A stretch of DNA of 64,000 nt. Source: CADEGL01 sp050180485. Its GTDB lineage: Bacteria; Pseudomonadota; Alphaproteobacteria; CADEGL01. The DNA is taken from positions 1 through 64,000 of the forward strand of contig JBFXED010000018.1 of NCBI GenBank assembly GCA_050180485.1, in the 5' to 3' direction. How positions within the stretch are numbered: the stretch's first letter is position 1; every line of letters starts with the position of its first letter. The position numbers and the translations under genes were made by a program. Below are positions 52,715-61,036 of this stretch, one piece after another. The notes beneath the pieces were generated by a model. The model did not search any database. It saw only the letters and a program-made list of their open reading frames with translations, and was not told where the DNA came from.

Positions 52715-53683
52715 ATGGACATCCAGGTCGGCAAGCAGATTCTTTATCTGTCCAAGGCGGACGTCGTTTCCTTGGGCATCACACCCAAGCAGATGAACGA
52801 CGCGGTCGAGGCCATGTTTAGAGCCAAGGCCGAGGGCAAGACGACCATGCGCCCCAAGCTGGCCATGTATCCCGGCAACAAGATGTTCCTGGCCAAAGCC
52901 GGGGTGATGGAGCCCTTCGCCGCGGTGAAGTGGCTGGGTTACGTCAAGGGCAATGCAGCCAACGGCTTTCCCGATTTCAATCCGATGGTGATGCTGAACG
53001 AGACCGTCACCGGGCTGCCGGTCTGCTTCATGGACGGCAACTGGCTGTCGGGCACGCGCACGGCATCCTTTTCCGCTGTCGCCGCGAAACAGCTGGCCAA
53101 GAAGGATTCGCATTCGCTCGGTTTTGTCGCCTGCGGCCTGCAGGCGCGTACGCATCTGGACGCGCTGACGGCGGAGTTCCCCATCGAGCGCATCGTGGCC
53201 TATAGCCGCAATCCGGCGACGGCCGAAAAGTTTGCGGCCGAAGCCAAGGCGCGCGGCCTCAAGGCCGAAACCACGACCGATCCGCGCAAGGTGGTCGAAG
53301 GGCAGGACATCGTAATTTCTAGCGTGCCGGAGAAGGAGGGCTTCAAGTCCTTCCTCGATTGCGACTGGCTCTCGCTGGGCAGCTTCGTGACCATGGTCGA
53401 TGTCGGCCGCTCCTGGCACCACGATTCGATCAAGAAGCTGGACAAGATGGTCTGCGATGACGAGGAGCAGAGCGGCCCGAACAGCCCCGAGAAAACAAAT
53501 TATACCGGCCCGTTCCACGCCGAGATTGGCGATATGGTGGTGGGCCGGAAGCCGGGCCGTCAGAACGCGAAAGAGCGCAATGGCTTGATCTTTTCCGGCA
53601 TGGGCCTGGGCGATGTAGCCGCCGGTGCCTTGATCTATGAACAGGCCCTCAAGAAGAACGTGGGCCACGTCCTGCCGCTCTGA
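52715..53683 (+). CDS. Ornithine cyclodeaminase/mu-crystallin family protein, tandem copy 1
   Basis: A 322-aa NAD(P)-binding protein of the OCD family, which includes ornithine cyclodeaminase, alanine dehydrogenase and ketimine reductases. The N-terminal start KQILYLSKADVVSL and the Arg in GTRTASFSAVAAKQL (substrate carboxylate) are present; the nucleotide loop is GFVACGLQARTHL. The catalytic-region segment NAxGxDxPGKxEL of true OCD is replaced (FVTMVDVGRSWHHDSI). First of four paralogues, 21 bp before the next. Confidence 0.88.
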   Translation: MDIQVGKQILYLSKADVVSLGITPKQMNDAVEAMFRAKAEGKTTMRPKLAMYPGNKMFLAKAGVMEPFAAVKWLGYVKGNAANGFPDFNPMVMLNETVTGLPVCFMDGNWLSGTRTASFSAVAAKQLAKKDSHSLGFVACGLQARTHLDALTAEFPIERIVAYSRNPATAEKFAAEAKARGLKAETTTDPRKVVEGQDIVISSVPEKEGFKSFLDCDWLSLGSFVTMVDVGRSWHHDSIKKLDKMVCDDEEQSGPNSPEKTNYTGPFHAEIGDMVVGRKPGRQNAKERNGLIFSGMGLGDVAAGALIYEQALKKNVGHVLPL

Positions 53684-53704
53684 CGGCGTGAGAAGGAAAT
53701 ACTG

Positions 53705-54664
53705 ATGAAGCTGGGCAGCGAAATCCTTTACCTCTCCCGCGCGGACATCGCGGTTTGCGATGTGCCGCTAGCCGATGTCGAGGCCTCGGTCGAGGCCATG
53801 TTCGCATCAAAGGCCAAGGGCACGGCGATGATGAAGCCGAAGCTCGCGCTTCATTCGGACAGCGGTTGGTTCCTGGCCATGATCGGCGGCATCAAGGACA
53901 AGGGCTTTACCGGCATGAAGTGGGTCGGTGTTACTTCGACGCAGACCCATGGCGGGCAACCCCACATCAACGGCCTGATCGTGATCAACGACTTCGTGAC
54001 TGGCATGCCGGTCGCAGTGATGGACGCGCAGTGGATCACGGGCGTGCGCACGGCGGCGATCACCGCCGTGGGCGCCAAGTATCTCGCCAAGAAGGATTCC
54101 AGCTCGATTGGTTTCGTCGCCTGCGGTCTTCAGGCGCGCACCAACTTGAACGCGCTGCGCCTGCGCTATCCGCTGAAGCGCCTCAAGGCCTATAGCCGCC
54201 GGAAGGAAACGGCCGAAGCCTTCGCCGCCGATGCGCGCAAGCTGGGCATGGAAGCGACGGCGGTCGATTCGCCCAAGGCCGCGATGGAAGGCATGGACAT
54301 CGTGGTGACATCGGTGCCCGTCGTGCCGAAGCCGGAGCGCACATTCGATGGCGCATGGCTCGCGCCGGGGTCGTATGCGGCCATCGTCGATCTTGGTCAT
54401 CCATGGAAAGGCGAGACGCTGACCTCGCTCGAGTGCGTCGTGACCGACGATCTGGCCCAGGCCGTGACCGAGAAGCTCACCTACCCGAAACCTTATGCCG
54501 GCGAGGTCGCCGATCTGGTCGCTGGCAAGGTGCAGGGGCGTAAATCCGACAAGGACCGCACGGCGCTGATGTTCGGCGGTGTGGGTTTGGCCGACGTGGC
54601 CGTGGGCGGTTTGGTCTATGAGACCGCCCGCGCCAAGGGCATCGGCCGCGTGCTGAAGCTGTAG
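53705..54664 (+). CDS. Ornithine cyclodeaminase/mu-crystallin family protein, tandem copy 2
   Basis: A 319-aa paralogue. GSEILYLSRADIAVCDV, GVRTAAITAVGAKYLAKKDS, GFVACGLQARTNL and AAIVDLGHPWKGETL correspond position by position to copy 1. Its proposed catalytic segment again lacks the OCD consensus. It is the shortest copy and diverges in the C-terminal quarter (CVVTDDLAQAVTEKLTYPK). Gap of 14 bp to copy 3. Confidence 0.88.
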   Translation: MKLGSEILYLSRADIAVCDVPLADVEASVEAMFASKAKGTAMMKPKLALHSDSGWFLAMIGGIKDKGFTGMKWVGVTSTQTHGGQPHINGLIVINDFVTGMPVAVMDAQWITGVRTAAITAVGAKYLAKKDSSSIGFVACGLQARTNLNALRLRYPLKRLKAYSRRKETAEAFAADARKLGMEATAVDSPKAAMEGMDIVVTSVPVVPKPERTFDGAWLAPGSYAAIVDLGHPWKGETLTSLECVVTDDLAQAVTEKLTYPKPYAGEVADLVAGKVQGRKSDKDRTALMFGGVGLADVAVGGLVYETARAKGIGRVLKL

Positions 54665-54678
54665 GAGGGAGAGGTACC

Positions 54679-55653
54679 ATGAAGATGGGTCAGGAAATCC
54701 TCTTCCTTTCGGACGCCGATATCGCGGCGGCCAATGTGGGCCCGCGCACGCTCGGCGATTCCGTCGAGACGATGCTGCGTGAGAAAGCATCCGGCCGCGC
54801 GGAGACGGCGCCCAAGGTCGGCATTTTCCCCGAGCAGGGCCGGTTCTTCCTGGCCATGGCCGGCGTGCTGGAGAAGCCCGCCTATGCGGCGGTGAAGTGG
54901 ACCGGTGTCGTCCACGACAACGACGCCAGGGGATTGCCCAGTATCAGTCCAATGATCGTGCTGTCCGACCGCGCGACCGGATTGCCGGTGTCGATTCTGG
55001 ACGGCAAGTGGATCACCACCCACCGCACCGCGGCCATCACGCTGGTCGGCGGGCGCTATCTCGCGCGCAAGGACAGCGAATCGATCAGCTTCATCGCCTG
55101 CGGCGTGCAGGCACGCAGCCATCTTCTGGCCTTCCGTGCGCATTTCCCGATCAAGCGCGTCGTGGCTTATAGCCGCCGCACGGAAACGGCCGAAGCCTTC
55201 GCCAAGGAAGTGCGCGAACAGGGTTTGGAGGTCAAGGTCGTGACCGATCCGCGCGAGGCGGTCGAAGGGATCGACATCGTGATCTCGAGCGTGCCGGAAG
55301 GCCCGAATCTGAAGCCCTTCATCGACCCGGCCTGGTTCTCGCCCGGTTCCTATGCGGGCCTGCTCGATATTGGCCGCGCGGTCATGTGGGACAAACCGGA
55401 CCAGACAGATGTCATGGCGACCGACGATCACGTCCAGAGCGCTGAGCACATCAAGAGCGGCCGGCTCAAATACGCCGGCAAGTTCCACGCCGAGCTGGCG
55501 GAGTTCGCCTCAGGTGCCAAGAAGGCGCGCACGGACGCGAAGCAGCGCACGGCGTTGATCTTTTCGGGCATGGCGCTGGCGGACGTGGCGGTGGCCGCCG
55601 CCATCTACGAAGGTGCGCTCAAGGCGGGCAAGGGCACCGTTCTGCCGCTCTGA
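54679..55653 (+). CDS. Ornithine cyclodeaminase/mu-crystallin family protein, tandem copy 3
   Basis: A 324-aa paralogue and the closest match to copy 4: GQEILFLSDADIAAANVGPRTLGDSVE, TTHRTAAITLVGGRYLARKDS, GFIACGVQARSHLL (here SFIACGVQARSHLL) and AGLLDIGRAVMWDKPD. Preceded by GGAGGGAGAGG. Copies 3 and 4 form one sub-pair, copies 1 and 2 are more distant, implying at least two rounds of duplication. Confidence 0.88.
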   Translation: MKMGQEILFLSDADIAAANVGPRTLGDSVETMLREKASGRAETAPKVGIFPEQGRFFLAMAGVLEKPAYAAVKWTGVVHDNDARGLPSISPMIVLSDRATGLPVSILDGKWITTHRTAAITLVGGRYLARKDSESISFIACGVQARSHLLAFRAHFPIKRVVAYSRRTETAEAFAKEVREQGLEVKVVTDPREAVEGIDIVISSVPEGPNLKPFIDPAWFSPGSYAGLLDIGRAVMWDKPDQTDVMATDDHVQSAEHIKSGRLKYAGKFHAELAEFASGAKKARTDAKQRTALIFSGMALADVAVAAAIYEGALKAGKGTVLPL

Positions 55654-55655
55654 GG

Positions 55656-56633
55656 ATGCAGCCCGGCCGCGACATACTCTATCTGTCCGATGCCGACATC
55701 GAAGCCGCAGGCGTGGGGCCGCGCGCGCTCGGCGATTCGGTCGACTTCATGCTGCGCGAGAAGGCGGCGGGCCGGGCGGTGACGCGGCCCAAGACCGGCA
55801 TCTTCCCCGATCCCGACCGTTTCTTCCTGGCCATGGCCGGGGTGATGGAGAAGCCCGCCTATGCCGCGGTGAAGTGGGGCGGCACGGTGGTGGGCAACGA
55901 GGCGCGCGGCGTGCCTGCGATCAGTCCGATGATCATCCTGTCCGACCGTGTCACAGGCTTGCCGCTGTGCATCCTGAGCGGGCGCTGGATCACCTCGCAT
56001 CGTACGGCAGCCATCACGCTGGTTGGTGGGCGCTATCTGGCGAAGAAGAACAGCGAAACGATCGGCTTCATCGCCTGCGGCGTGCAGGCGCGCAGCCATC
56101 TCCTGACCTTCCGCGAGCATTTTCCGTTGAAGCGCGCTTTCGCCTATAGCCGGCGCAAAGAGACGGCAGATATTTTCGCCGCCGAAGCCCGAGCGCAAGG
56201 GCTTGAGACGACGGCCGTGACCGATCCGCGCAAGGCGGTGGAGGGAATGGATATCGTCATCTCCAGCGCGCCGCAGGGAGCCACGCTTCCAAAGCCCTTC
56301 ATCGATCCGGCTTGGTTCTCGCCCGGCTGCTACGCCGGCCTTTTGGATATCGGCCGCACGGTCGATTGGAGCAAAGGCGACAACTTCGACCTGATGGCGA
56401 CCGACGATCATGCCCAGAGCGCAGAGAACGTGAAGCTGGGCCGGCTGGGCTATCTCAAACCGTTCGGCGCGGAACTGGCCGATCTGGCCTCCGGCAAGAT
56501 CAAGGCGCGCACCGATGATCGGCAGCGCACGGGCCTAATCTTTTCCGGGCTGGCGTTGGGCGACGTCGCGGTGGCGGGCGCCATCTACGAAGGCGCGCTC
56601 AAATCGGGCAAGGGCACGCTGCTGCCGCTCTAG
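55656..56633 (+). CDS. Ornithine cyclodeaminase/mu-crystallin family protein, tandem copy 4
   Basis: A 325-aa paralogue starting 2 bp after copy 3, with the same motifs: GRDILYLSDADIEAAGVGPRALGDSVD, TSHRTAAITLVGGRYLAKKNS, GFIACGVQARSHLL, AGLLDIGRTVDWSKGD. Codon-level similarity to copy 3 is high. All four copies keep the substrate Arg and nucleotide loop, so none looks like a pseudogene. Any of them might reduce cyclic imines or oxidise or deaminate a basic amino acid. Confidence 0.88.
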   Translation: MQPGRDILYLSDADIEAAGVGPRALGDSVDFMLREKAAGRAVTRPKTGIFPDPDRFFLAMAGVMEKPAYAAVKWGGTVVGNEARGVPAISPMIILSDRVTGLPLCILSGRWITSHRTAAITLVGGRYLAKKNSETIGFIACGVQARSHLLTFREHFPLKRAFAYSRRKETADIFAAEARAQGLETTAVTDPRKAVEGMDIVISSAPQGATLPKPFIDPAWFSPGCYAGLLDIGRTVDWSKGDNFDLMATDDHAQSAENVKLGRLGYLKPFGAELADLASGKIKARTDDRQRTGLIFSGLALGDVAVAGAIYEGALKSGKGTLLPL

Positions 56634-56657
56634 CCGCGCTGCTTGTATGATTGTGCC

Positions 56658-57017
56658 GTGATCGCGGCGCTCACCCTTTTGCTCCTCTGCCAGCTCGCGG
56701 GCGAATTGCTCGCGCGTCTGTGCGGTTTGCCCGTGCCGGGGCCGGTCCTAGGCTTGGTCATGTTGTTCGGCTTCTGCGCGTTGCGCGGATCGATGCCCGA
56801 GCCGCTGCGCGAGACGGCGCAGACGATTTTGCGCCATCTCTCGCTCCTGTTCGTGCCTGCGGGCGTGGGCGTCATGGTCCATGCGGCGCGCATCGAATCG
56901 GAGTGGGTCGCAATCCTCGTCGCGCTTCTGGTCAGCGCCGTTCTTACCATCACTGTCACGGCCTTGGTCTTCCGCTGGGTCGCGCGCTGGAGTGGCGCAG
57001 GCGAGAAAGCACCGTGA
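56658..57017 (+). CDS. lrgA: LrgA/CidA-family holin-like membrane protein
   Basis: A 119-aa protein with about four membrane helices and the family segment GLPVPGPVLGLVMLFGFCALRG near 20-40, then LLFVPAGVGVMVH. LrgA/CidA proteins influence murein hydrolase activity, and some LrgAB pairs act in export or uptake of small metabolites such as glycolate or pyruvate. The start is uncertain: GTG 56658 gives the normal N-terminus, TTG 56643 adds five residues. It overlaps lrgB by 1 nt. Confidence 0.85.
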   Translation: MIAALTLLLLCQLAGELLARLCGLPVPGPVLGLVMLFGFCALRGSMPEPLRETAQTILRHLSLLFVPAGVGVMVHAARIESEWVAILVALLVSAVLTITVTALVFRWVARWSGAGEKAP

Positions 57018-57733
57018 TGCCGCGCTTCGGCGACGTCTGGGTCTATCTCAGCGCGACGCCGCTCCTCTGGCTGACGGCGACGCTTGCGGCCTATGTCGCC
57101 GCCTTCTGGCTTTACCAGCGCGCGGGCCAGAACCCGTTGGTCAATCCGGTGGCTGTCTCCGTCGCGGCCTTGGTCGCCGTTCTGGTTGTGAGCGGTACGG
57201 ACTACCAGACCTACTTCAACGGCGCGCAGTTCGTACATTTCCTGCTTGGGCCCGCGACGGTCGCCATCGCCGTGCCGCTCCATCTCAACTTTGCGGTGGT
57301 GCGGCGCAATCTTGTGCCGATGGCGGCGGCGCTGTTGGCCGGGTCCGTCACCGCGGCGGTGTCGGTGGTCGGTATTGCTTATGCGCTGGGTGCGAGCCGC
57401 GAAACACTTCTGTCGCTTGCGCCCAAGTCGGTCACGGCGCCGATCGCCATGGGCATCGCCGAGCAAATCGGCGGCGTGCCGTCCTTGACGGCGGTGCTAG
57501 TGATCTTGACCGGCATCACGGGTGCCATGATCGCGAAACCGGTCCTGAACCTGCTGGGTATTCGCGACTGGCCCGCACGCGGCTTCGCGGTCGGGCTGAC
57601 GGCGCACGGCATCGGCACGGCGCGCGCGTTCCAGGTCAACGAGGTGGCAGGCACCTTCGCCGGAATCGCGATGGGGCTGAACGGATTGGCGACGGCGTTC
57701 CTGGTGCCGTTGCTGGCCGCGCTTCTAGGCTGA
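57017..57733 (+). CDS. lrgB: LrgB-family membrane protein
   Basis: A 238-aa protein with several membrane helices and the family motifs KSVTAPIAMGIAEQIGG near 143-159 and LTAHGIGTARAFQ near 195. Start ATG 57017 overlaps the lrgA stop by 1 nt, the usual LrgAB arrangement. It follows the OCD array on the same strand by a 24-bp gap before lrgA, so co-transcription is possible. The stop is 2 bp from the convergent IclR gene's stop within the palindrome GCTGAAATCAGC. Confidence 0.9.
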   Translation: MPRFGDVWVYLSATPLLWLTATLAAYVAAFWLYQRAGQNPLVNPVAVSVAALVAVLVVSGTDYQTYFNGAQFVHFLLGPATVAIAVPLHLNFAVVRRNLVPMAAALLAGSVTAAVSVVGIAYALGASRETLLSLAPKSVTAPIAMGIAEQIGGVPSLTAVLVILTGITGAMIAKPVLNLLGIRDWPARGFAVGLTAHGIGTARAFQVNEVAGTFAGIAMGLNGLATAFLVPLLAALLG

Positions 57734-57735
57734 AA

Positions 57736-58623
57736 TCAGCGCGCGGTGCGCTTGATCTGGGGCAGACGCGTGCGACGAAGCGGCGGTAGGCCGGTCGGGC
57801 CGCCTTCGCTGCGGGCAATGGCCTGGGCCGTCTCGATCAGCACGGGCACAAGCTTCCGCTCGATCATCTGCACCGTCCAGCGCGACATTGGCACGGCCAT
57901 GTTGACGGCGGCGATCGGCTGGCGCGCGAAGTCGAGCACGGGCGCCGCGATCGAGATTTCGCCCGGCGAGAACTCTTCGCTGACCAGCGCGTAGCCGTCG
58001 CGCCGCGCGCGCGTGTGGGCGACCGCCAGCGCGTTCAGATCGGTAATCGTCTTGTCCGTATAGGCGATGCGGTTGGAGCGCTCGGCAATGGAGCGCGACT
58101 GTTCATCCGGCATGAACGCCAGCATGGCGCGGCCGGGGGCCGTGCAATAGGCAGGCAGGGAGGTGCCCAGCACGACGTCGAAGGTGATCTGGTGGCGACT
58201 GGGCACGCGCGCGACATAGACGATGTCGGTGCCGTCCAACTCGGTCAGGTTGACGGTCTCTTCGGTGCGCTTATGCGCTTCGAGCAGATACGGCGTCGCG
58301 CGCTCGACCAGATTGTCGGTGCGCAGATAAGTGAAGCCCAGCTCCAGGACCTTGGGTGCGAGTCGGTAATGCTTCGTTTTTGGATCCTTCCGCAGATAAC
58401 CCAACTCGTGCAGCGTATGGGTGAAACGCTGCGCCGCGCTCTTGTCTAATCCCGTAACTGCCGCGATCTCGGTCAGTCGCAGAGCGCGGTGCGCATCGTC
58501 GAAGGCCGAAAAGACTCGCAACCCCTTTTCGAGCGAGCCGACGAACAGCGGTGAATCGCGCCCAATGCGCGGCGTGCGGATTGCCGGAACGGCGACGGCT
58601 GGCTGGGGGCTGGCGTGACGCAT
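57736..58623 (-). CDS. IclR-family transcriptional regulator (second)
   Basis: A 295-aa regulator with a winged helix-turn-helix at about 28-95 (FVGSLEKGLRVFSAFDDAHRALRLTEIAAVTGLDKSAAQRF) and effector domain at about 105-270 (IAAPVLDFARQPIAAVNM). The basic tail PPLRRTRLPQIKRTAR is unusual. Start ATG 58623 was chosen because further upstream codons run through the promoter region. It is divergent from a crotonase gene with operator site C between them, the classical position for autoregulation plus control of the neighbour. It is the best candidate to bind all three GTATTG-N5-CAATAC sites. Confidence 0.9.
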   Translation of the reverse strand: MRHASPQPAVAVPAIRTPRIGRDSPLFVGSLEKGLRVFSAFDDAHRALRLTEIAAVTGLDKSAAQRFTHTLHELGYLRKDPKTKHYRLAPKVLELGFTYLRTDNLVERATPYLLEAHKRTEETVNLTELDGTDIVYVARVPSRHQITFDVVLGTSLPAYCTAPGRAMLAFMPDEQSRSIAERSNRIAYTDKTITDLNALAVAHTRARRDGYALVSEEFSPGEISIAAPVLDFARQPIAAVNMAVPMSRWTVQMIERKLVPVLIETAQAIARSEGGPTGLPPLRRTRLPQIKRTAR

Positions 58624-58718
58624 GGGCTCCGTTTCTCGCGATGAGCGGATGCGCGCACTAACGGGCGCGATTCGTTGACTTGAAGAAGGGGCGCGTGTTT
58701 GTATCAAACTATAATATC

Positions 58719-58739
58719 TCGTATTGTCATTCAATACGA
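58719..58739. promoter_or_regulatory. Palindromic operator, GTATTG-N5-CAATAC type (site C)
   Basis: Arms TCGTATTG (58719-58726) and CAATACGA (58732-58739) with a 5-nt spacer form a perfect 8-bp inverted repeat. The 17-bp core matches site A exactly in both half-sites and site B in all but one base. A TATAAT hexamer lies just to the left (58710-58715). The site is 96 bp from the IclR start and 87 bp from the crotonase start. Confidence 0.75.
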
Positions 58740-58825
58740 TGATAGCGCTGGCAATGCAAGGCCGGCATGGGAAAAATGCTTGTGCGCTGGCCGTATCGGT
58801 CGGCGCCGTCACGGGTGGGGAAATC

Positions 58826-59611
58826 ATGCCTGAATTCATCAAGGTCGAACGCAACGGCGATGTCGCGGTCATCACGCTGAACCGTCCCGAAAAGCTCAAC
58901 GCTTGGCATAAGCCCATGCGCGACGAGCTGCGCCAGGCCTTCATCGATGCGAACAACGACCCCGCGGTGGGTGCCGTGATCGTGACCGGTTCAGGCGACC
59001 GCGCCTTCTCGGCGGGCCAGGACCTAGAGGAAACCAAGCAGTTCATGGGCGGTGCCCAGGGCGGCGCACAAGGCAGCGAGTGGCTTGATTCCTGGCGCGT
59101 GTTCTACACGACCATGCGCGAGGTCGATAAGCCGATGATCGCGGCGCTGAACGGCGTTGCCGCCGGCTCGGCCTTCCAGGTCACGCTGTTGTGCGACATC
59201 CGCGTCGGGCATGCCGGTGTGCGCATGGGCCAGCCCGAGATCAATTCGGGCATCCCTTCGGTCATGGGGCCGTGGATGATGAACCACCGTCTGGGCCTCT
59301 CGCGCACGGTCGAGCTGACGCTCACCGGCCGCATGATGAACGCCGACGAATGCCACCGCATCGGCATCCTCCACTATCTGGTGCCGCAGGATCAGGTCAT
59401 GCCGAAGGCGCTTGAGATCGCGAGACATCTGGCGAGCAAGCCCAGGATTGCGATGAAGCTGAACAAACAGCGCTTCCGCGAACTGACGCAGCCGTCCTTC
59501 GACGATGCCTGCAAATCCGGCAAGCGTATCCAGGGTGAGGCCTACGCATCCGGCGAGCCACAGCGCTATATGGCCAAGTTCTTCGAGGATCGCGCGAAAA
59601 AGCGGGCTTGA
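58826..59611 (+). CDS. Enoyl-CoA hydratase/isomerase family protein
   Basis: A 261-aa crotonase with both glutamates (RMGQPEINSGIPSVMG and TVELTLTG). It is the near twin of residues 1-260 of the tailed crotonase at 1934-2986 (LNAWHKPMRDEL; AFSAGQDLEET; DQVMPKALEIARHLASKP) but ends normally in FFEDRAKKRA. ATG 58826 follows GGTGGGGAAATC; an upstream start at 58724 would include the operator. Its promoter region holds site C, so IclR control is likely. Confidence 0.9.
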   Translation: MPEFIKVERNGDVAVITLNRPEKLNAWHKPMRDELRQAFIDANNDPAVGAVIVTGSGDRAFSAGQDLEETKQFMGGAQGGAQGSEWLDSWRVFYTTMREVDKPMIAALNGVAAGSAFQVTLLCDIRVGHAGVRMGQPEINSGIPSVMGPWMMNHRLGLSRTVELTLTGRMMNADECHRIGILHYLVPQDQVMPKALEIARHLASKPRIAMKLNKQRFRELTQPSFDDACKSGKRIQGEAYASGEPQRYMAKFFEDRAKKRA

Positions 59612-59624
59612 GTATAGATACTCA
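59609..59624. other. 16-bp palindrome over the crotonase stop codon
   Basis: TGAGTAT (59609-59615) and ATACTCA (59618-59624) form a perfect inverted repeat around 2 nt. It begins with the TGA stop itself. With a 2-nt loop and no T-tract it is not a terminator; it may be a protein site for the binding-protein genes 130 bp downstream, or chance. Confidence 0.35.
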
Positions 59625-59756
59625 TACATCCGCGCCGACTAGCTCGGGGGAGCACGACAAATAAAAGGCGCAATCGCCGGACACGCTGTGACAGTCTCAA
59701 GATGGCGTGGCGACGAAAAGCGTCTGGAATATGAAATCGTGAGCGGGGAGAGAAGC

Positions 59757-60854
59757 ATGAAGAAGGATGGAGCGAAACCTATCGGTGCCGTGAAGCGCCG
59801 CGACATGCTCAAGGGCACTGGCATCGGCGCCGCGGCTTTGGCATTCCCGGCGGTGTTGACGCCGCGCAAGACGCGGGCCGCCGAAAAGCTCGTGGTCCGC
59901 GATCCGGGCGGGCCGTTCGAGAAGGCATTCCAAGAGGCCTTCTACAAGCCCTTTACCAAGGAGACGGGTATCGAGATCGTGGGCGTGGCCGGGCAGCACG
60001 AGCCCGTCGCGCTCATCAAGGGCATGGTCGAGACAAAAGCCTATCAGTGGGATTGCACGATCCTGGGCTATTCCACCCAGGAGACGCTGCGCACGCAGGG
60101 CTTCCTCGAGGAACTGAAGCTGGACGGCGACCCGGCGGTCGCCGAAATCCCCAAAGAATTCCGGACGCCAACTTTGGTTGGATCGGACGTTTACGCGACC
60201 ATCCTTGCCTATCGCACGGACGTTTATCCCGCGAAGGGGAAGGCGCCTACCGGCGGCTGGAAGGACATGTGGGATACCAAGGGCATTCCCGGCCGGCGGG
60301 GCATGCGCAAATATCCGCACGACACGATGGAGGAAGCGCTTCTGGCCGATGGCGTGCCGGGCGACAAATTATACCCGCTCGACATAGACCGCGCCTTCAA
60401 CAGCTTGGCAAAGATCAAGAAGGACGTGGCGATCTGGTGGACGGGTGGTGCCCAGACCTCGCAGATGTTGAAGACCGGTGAGGTCGACATGTGCGGAACC
60501 TGGAACGGCCGTGCCCAGGCCGCGATTGACGACGGAGGGCCTGTCGCGATTTCGTGGAACCAAGGCCTGTGGGCCTACGAGGGTTGGTGCATTCCCAAGG
60601 GCGCACCGAAAATCGATCTGGCGCGGAAGTTTATCAGCTTCTGCTCTCGCGCGGACCGTCAAGCGGCTTATACGCCGTTCCTGGCGTATGGTCCGCCGAA
60701 TCCTGGCGCGTTCAAGCACATCGACCCGAAGCGCGCCGCTTTGCTGCCAACGTTCCCGGACAATTTGAAGCAGATGTACCGGATCGACGCGGCATGGTGG
60801 GGTACGGTCCAGGAAAAAGTGCTGGAGCGCTTCAACCAGTGGATGCTGACGTAA
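59757..60854 (+). CDS. ABC transporter substrate-binding protein, Tat-exported (trio copy 1)
   Basis: A 365-aa binding protein of the PotD-like family. Signal KRRDMLKGTGIGAAALAFPA with cleavage near RKTRAAE. The mature part begins KLVVRDPGGPFEKAFQEAFYKPF, a segment shared with the next two genes. GGGGAGAGAAGC precedes ATG 59757. It is the most divergent of the trio (GQHEPVALIKGMVETKAYQWD versus GKHEPTSQVKAMVDTKTYTWD), so its ligand may differ. It starts the second transporter cluster, whose ATPase begins at 63526. Confidence 0.9.
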   Translation: MKKDGAKPIGAVKRRDMLKGTGIGAAALAFPAVLTPRKTRAAEKLVVRDPGGPFEKAFQEAFYKPFTKETGIEIVGVAGQHEPVALIKGMVETKAYQWDCTILGYSTQETLRTQGFLEELKLDGDPAVAEIPKEFRTPTLVGSDVYATILAYRTDVYPAKGKAPTGGWKDMWDTKGIPGRRGMRKYPHDTMEEALLADGVPGDKLYPLDIDRAFNSLAKIKKDVAIWWTGGAQTSQMLKTGEVDMCGTWNGRAQAAIDDGGPVAISWNQGLWAYEGWCIPKGAPKIDLARKFISFCSRADRQAAYTPFLAYGPPNPGAFKHIDPKRAALLPTFPDNLKQMYRIDAAWWGTVQEKVLERFNQWMLT

Positions 60855-61036
60855 GAGCCTTCGGCGATCCAATGCGTTTCAAGAGAATTTAGGAGATCGG
60901 CACTGCTGTGCCTCCATTCCGAGACAAGGATGGATGGCCAGCGGTGGTGGCCGTTGCTTGCCTTCCGGGGCGGCGGCGGGGGCGGCGGTCCGGCGCTAAC
61001 TGCCGGGCCGAAACATCAATGGGAGTTAATGCGGAA

